Made by a program: the position numbers and the translations under genes
The notes under the pieces: generated by a model
The model's database searches: none
What the model saw: only the letters and a program-made list of their open reading frames with translations
Told to the model about the DNA's origin: nothing
Origin: a bacterium
GTDB taxonomy: Bacteria > Chloroflexota > Dormibacteria > UBA8260 > Bog-877
Length of the DNA stretch: 5,096 nucleotides
NCBI GenBank assembly: GCA_021817185.1
Contig: JAKAVU010000171.1
Location: 1 to 5,096 of the forward strand
Direction of reading: 5' to 3'
Part shown: positions 4,615-5,096 of the stretch, piece after piece
Layout of the letters: every line of letters begins with the position of its first letter
How positions within the stretch are numbered: position 1 is the first letter of the stretch

Positions 4615-5096
4615 ATGTCAAAGATTATTCGTCGTCGCTGGGTCAGCGGTCTCGATGGCCAGATCACGAGGGACCGTCGCTCCTGCGAGTACGAAGCATA
4701 CGTCCCAGATCCCCTTGTGGGACGGGTATTCACTCTCGATGGCGCCGTTGCCGCTGAGGTGGCAGAGGCTGAAGCGTCCATTACCCGGTTGGACCTCGAA
4801 GCCTCCTCGCTCACCGGGAGCGAGACACTGGCTCGCATCCTGCTGCGGGCTGAGGCGGTCGCCTCCTCTCGCATTGAGGGACTCGAGGTGGGCGCGCGGC
4901 GGCTCCTGCATGCTGAGGCCGCACGGAGCCTTGAGGCTGCCCCTTCTGATGTGACGGCTTCCGAGGTGCTGGGGAACATTGATGCCATGGCCTTCGGCGT
5001 CGACCAGGTCCGAGCTGGCGACCAGCTTTCCCTCGATCTTATCCTCGACGTTCACCAACGCCTGCTCTCCGGGACCCGTCTCGATGAATTTGGTGG
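4615..5096 (+). CDS. Fic family protein (class II Fic AMP-transferase-like), N-terminal part
   Basis: Only the first 160 residues are in the window; the frame is open to the right edge. The product begins MSKIIRRRWVSGLDGQITRD. The Fic N-terminal helical domain follows, with LLRAEAVASSRIEGLEVGAR at residues 75-94. SSRIEG (84-89) matches the S/TxxxEG/N inhibitory-helix motif: Glu88 is the residue that, in class II Fic proteins, blocks productive ATP binding until relieved. ILDVHQRLLSGTRLDEFGG (142-160) is the normal entry to the Fic core. The catalytic HxFx(D/E)GNGRxxR loop should lie beyond the edge, so activity cannot be judged. Fic enzymes usually transfer AMP to Ser, Thr or Tyr of target proteins; some act as toxins. 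ATG 4615 is the first start after an in-frame stop and has only a weak ribosome-binding site. It sits beside a tRNA-Gly scar, suggesting it may belong to an integrated element. Confidence 0.9.
   Translation, partial: MSKIIRRRWVSGLDGQITRDRRSCEYEAYVPDPLVGRVFTLDGAVAAEVAEAEASITRLDLEASSLTGSETLARILLRAEAVASSRIEGLEVGARRLLHAEAARSLEAAPSDVTASEVLGNIDAMAFGVDQVRAGDQLSLDLILDVHQRLLSGTRLDEFG

Noticed and set aside
4202..4621. 139-residue minus-strand open frame
   Set aside because: It reads through the tRNA remnant, giving the familiar spurious REFESR-type peptide, and covers the fic upstream dyad; not a real gene.
4578..5058. Minus-strand open frames opposite fic
   Set aside because: They are shadows of the Fic reading frame, which has a clear family signature on the plus strand.

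Overview
The window comes from a high-GC genome. Its small-molecule gene set (a drug-efflux-like MFS transporter, a SAM methyltransferase and a VOC-fold protein), its GTG starts and its poor Shine-Dalgarno signals fit an actinomycete or a related high-GC soil bacterium such as a Chloroflexota member. This is inference from composition and protein style; nothing in the window fixes the taxon.

Layout, left to right. Positions 1-314 hold no convincing gene but several GC-rich perfect hairpins. At 315-611 (minus) is a small two-helix membrane protein of unknown function, with a hairpin over its stop codon. A divergent intergenic stretch (612-876) separates it from a plus-strand MFS exporter (877-2106). 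The exporter converges, 42 bp apart, on a minus-strand class I SAM-dependent methyltransferase (2149-2997). Behind that, 257 bp upstream and on the same strand, lies a VOC (glyoxalase/bleomycin-resistance fold) protein (3255-3716). Its GTG start sits where a leaderless transcript would begin: a GATAAT hexamer ends 6 nt upstream, and a perfect 12-bp palindrome covers the -22 to -33 region.

Positions 3717-4235 are gene-poor. At 4236-4285 (minus) is the 3' half of a tRNA-Gly(TCC): T-arm, variable loop, anticodon loop and CTCCCGC-T-CCA end, with no 5' half. That is the expected scar of an element integrated into a tRNA 3' end. By its orientation, the DNA to the right (above 4285) would be the element side and the DNA to the left would be chromosome. 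After another non-coding stretch, a Fic-family protein starts at 4615 (plus) and runs off the right edge. It carries the N-terminal SSRIEG inhibitory-helix motif of class II Fic AMP-transferases and is preceded by a 7-7-7 AT-rich inverted repeat with a TAGGAT hexamer in its loop.

The genes do not form one obvious pathway. Exporter, methyltransferase and VOC protein are each plausible in small-molecule detoxification or resistance, but they lie in separate transcription units and their substrates cannot be read from sequence. The observations most worth following are the tRNA-Gly scar next to fic, the dyad upstream of fic, and the leaderless promoter plus palindrome of the VOC gene. I found no CRISPR array, rRNA, complete tRNA or recognisable transposase.
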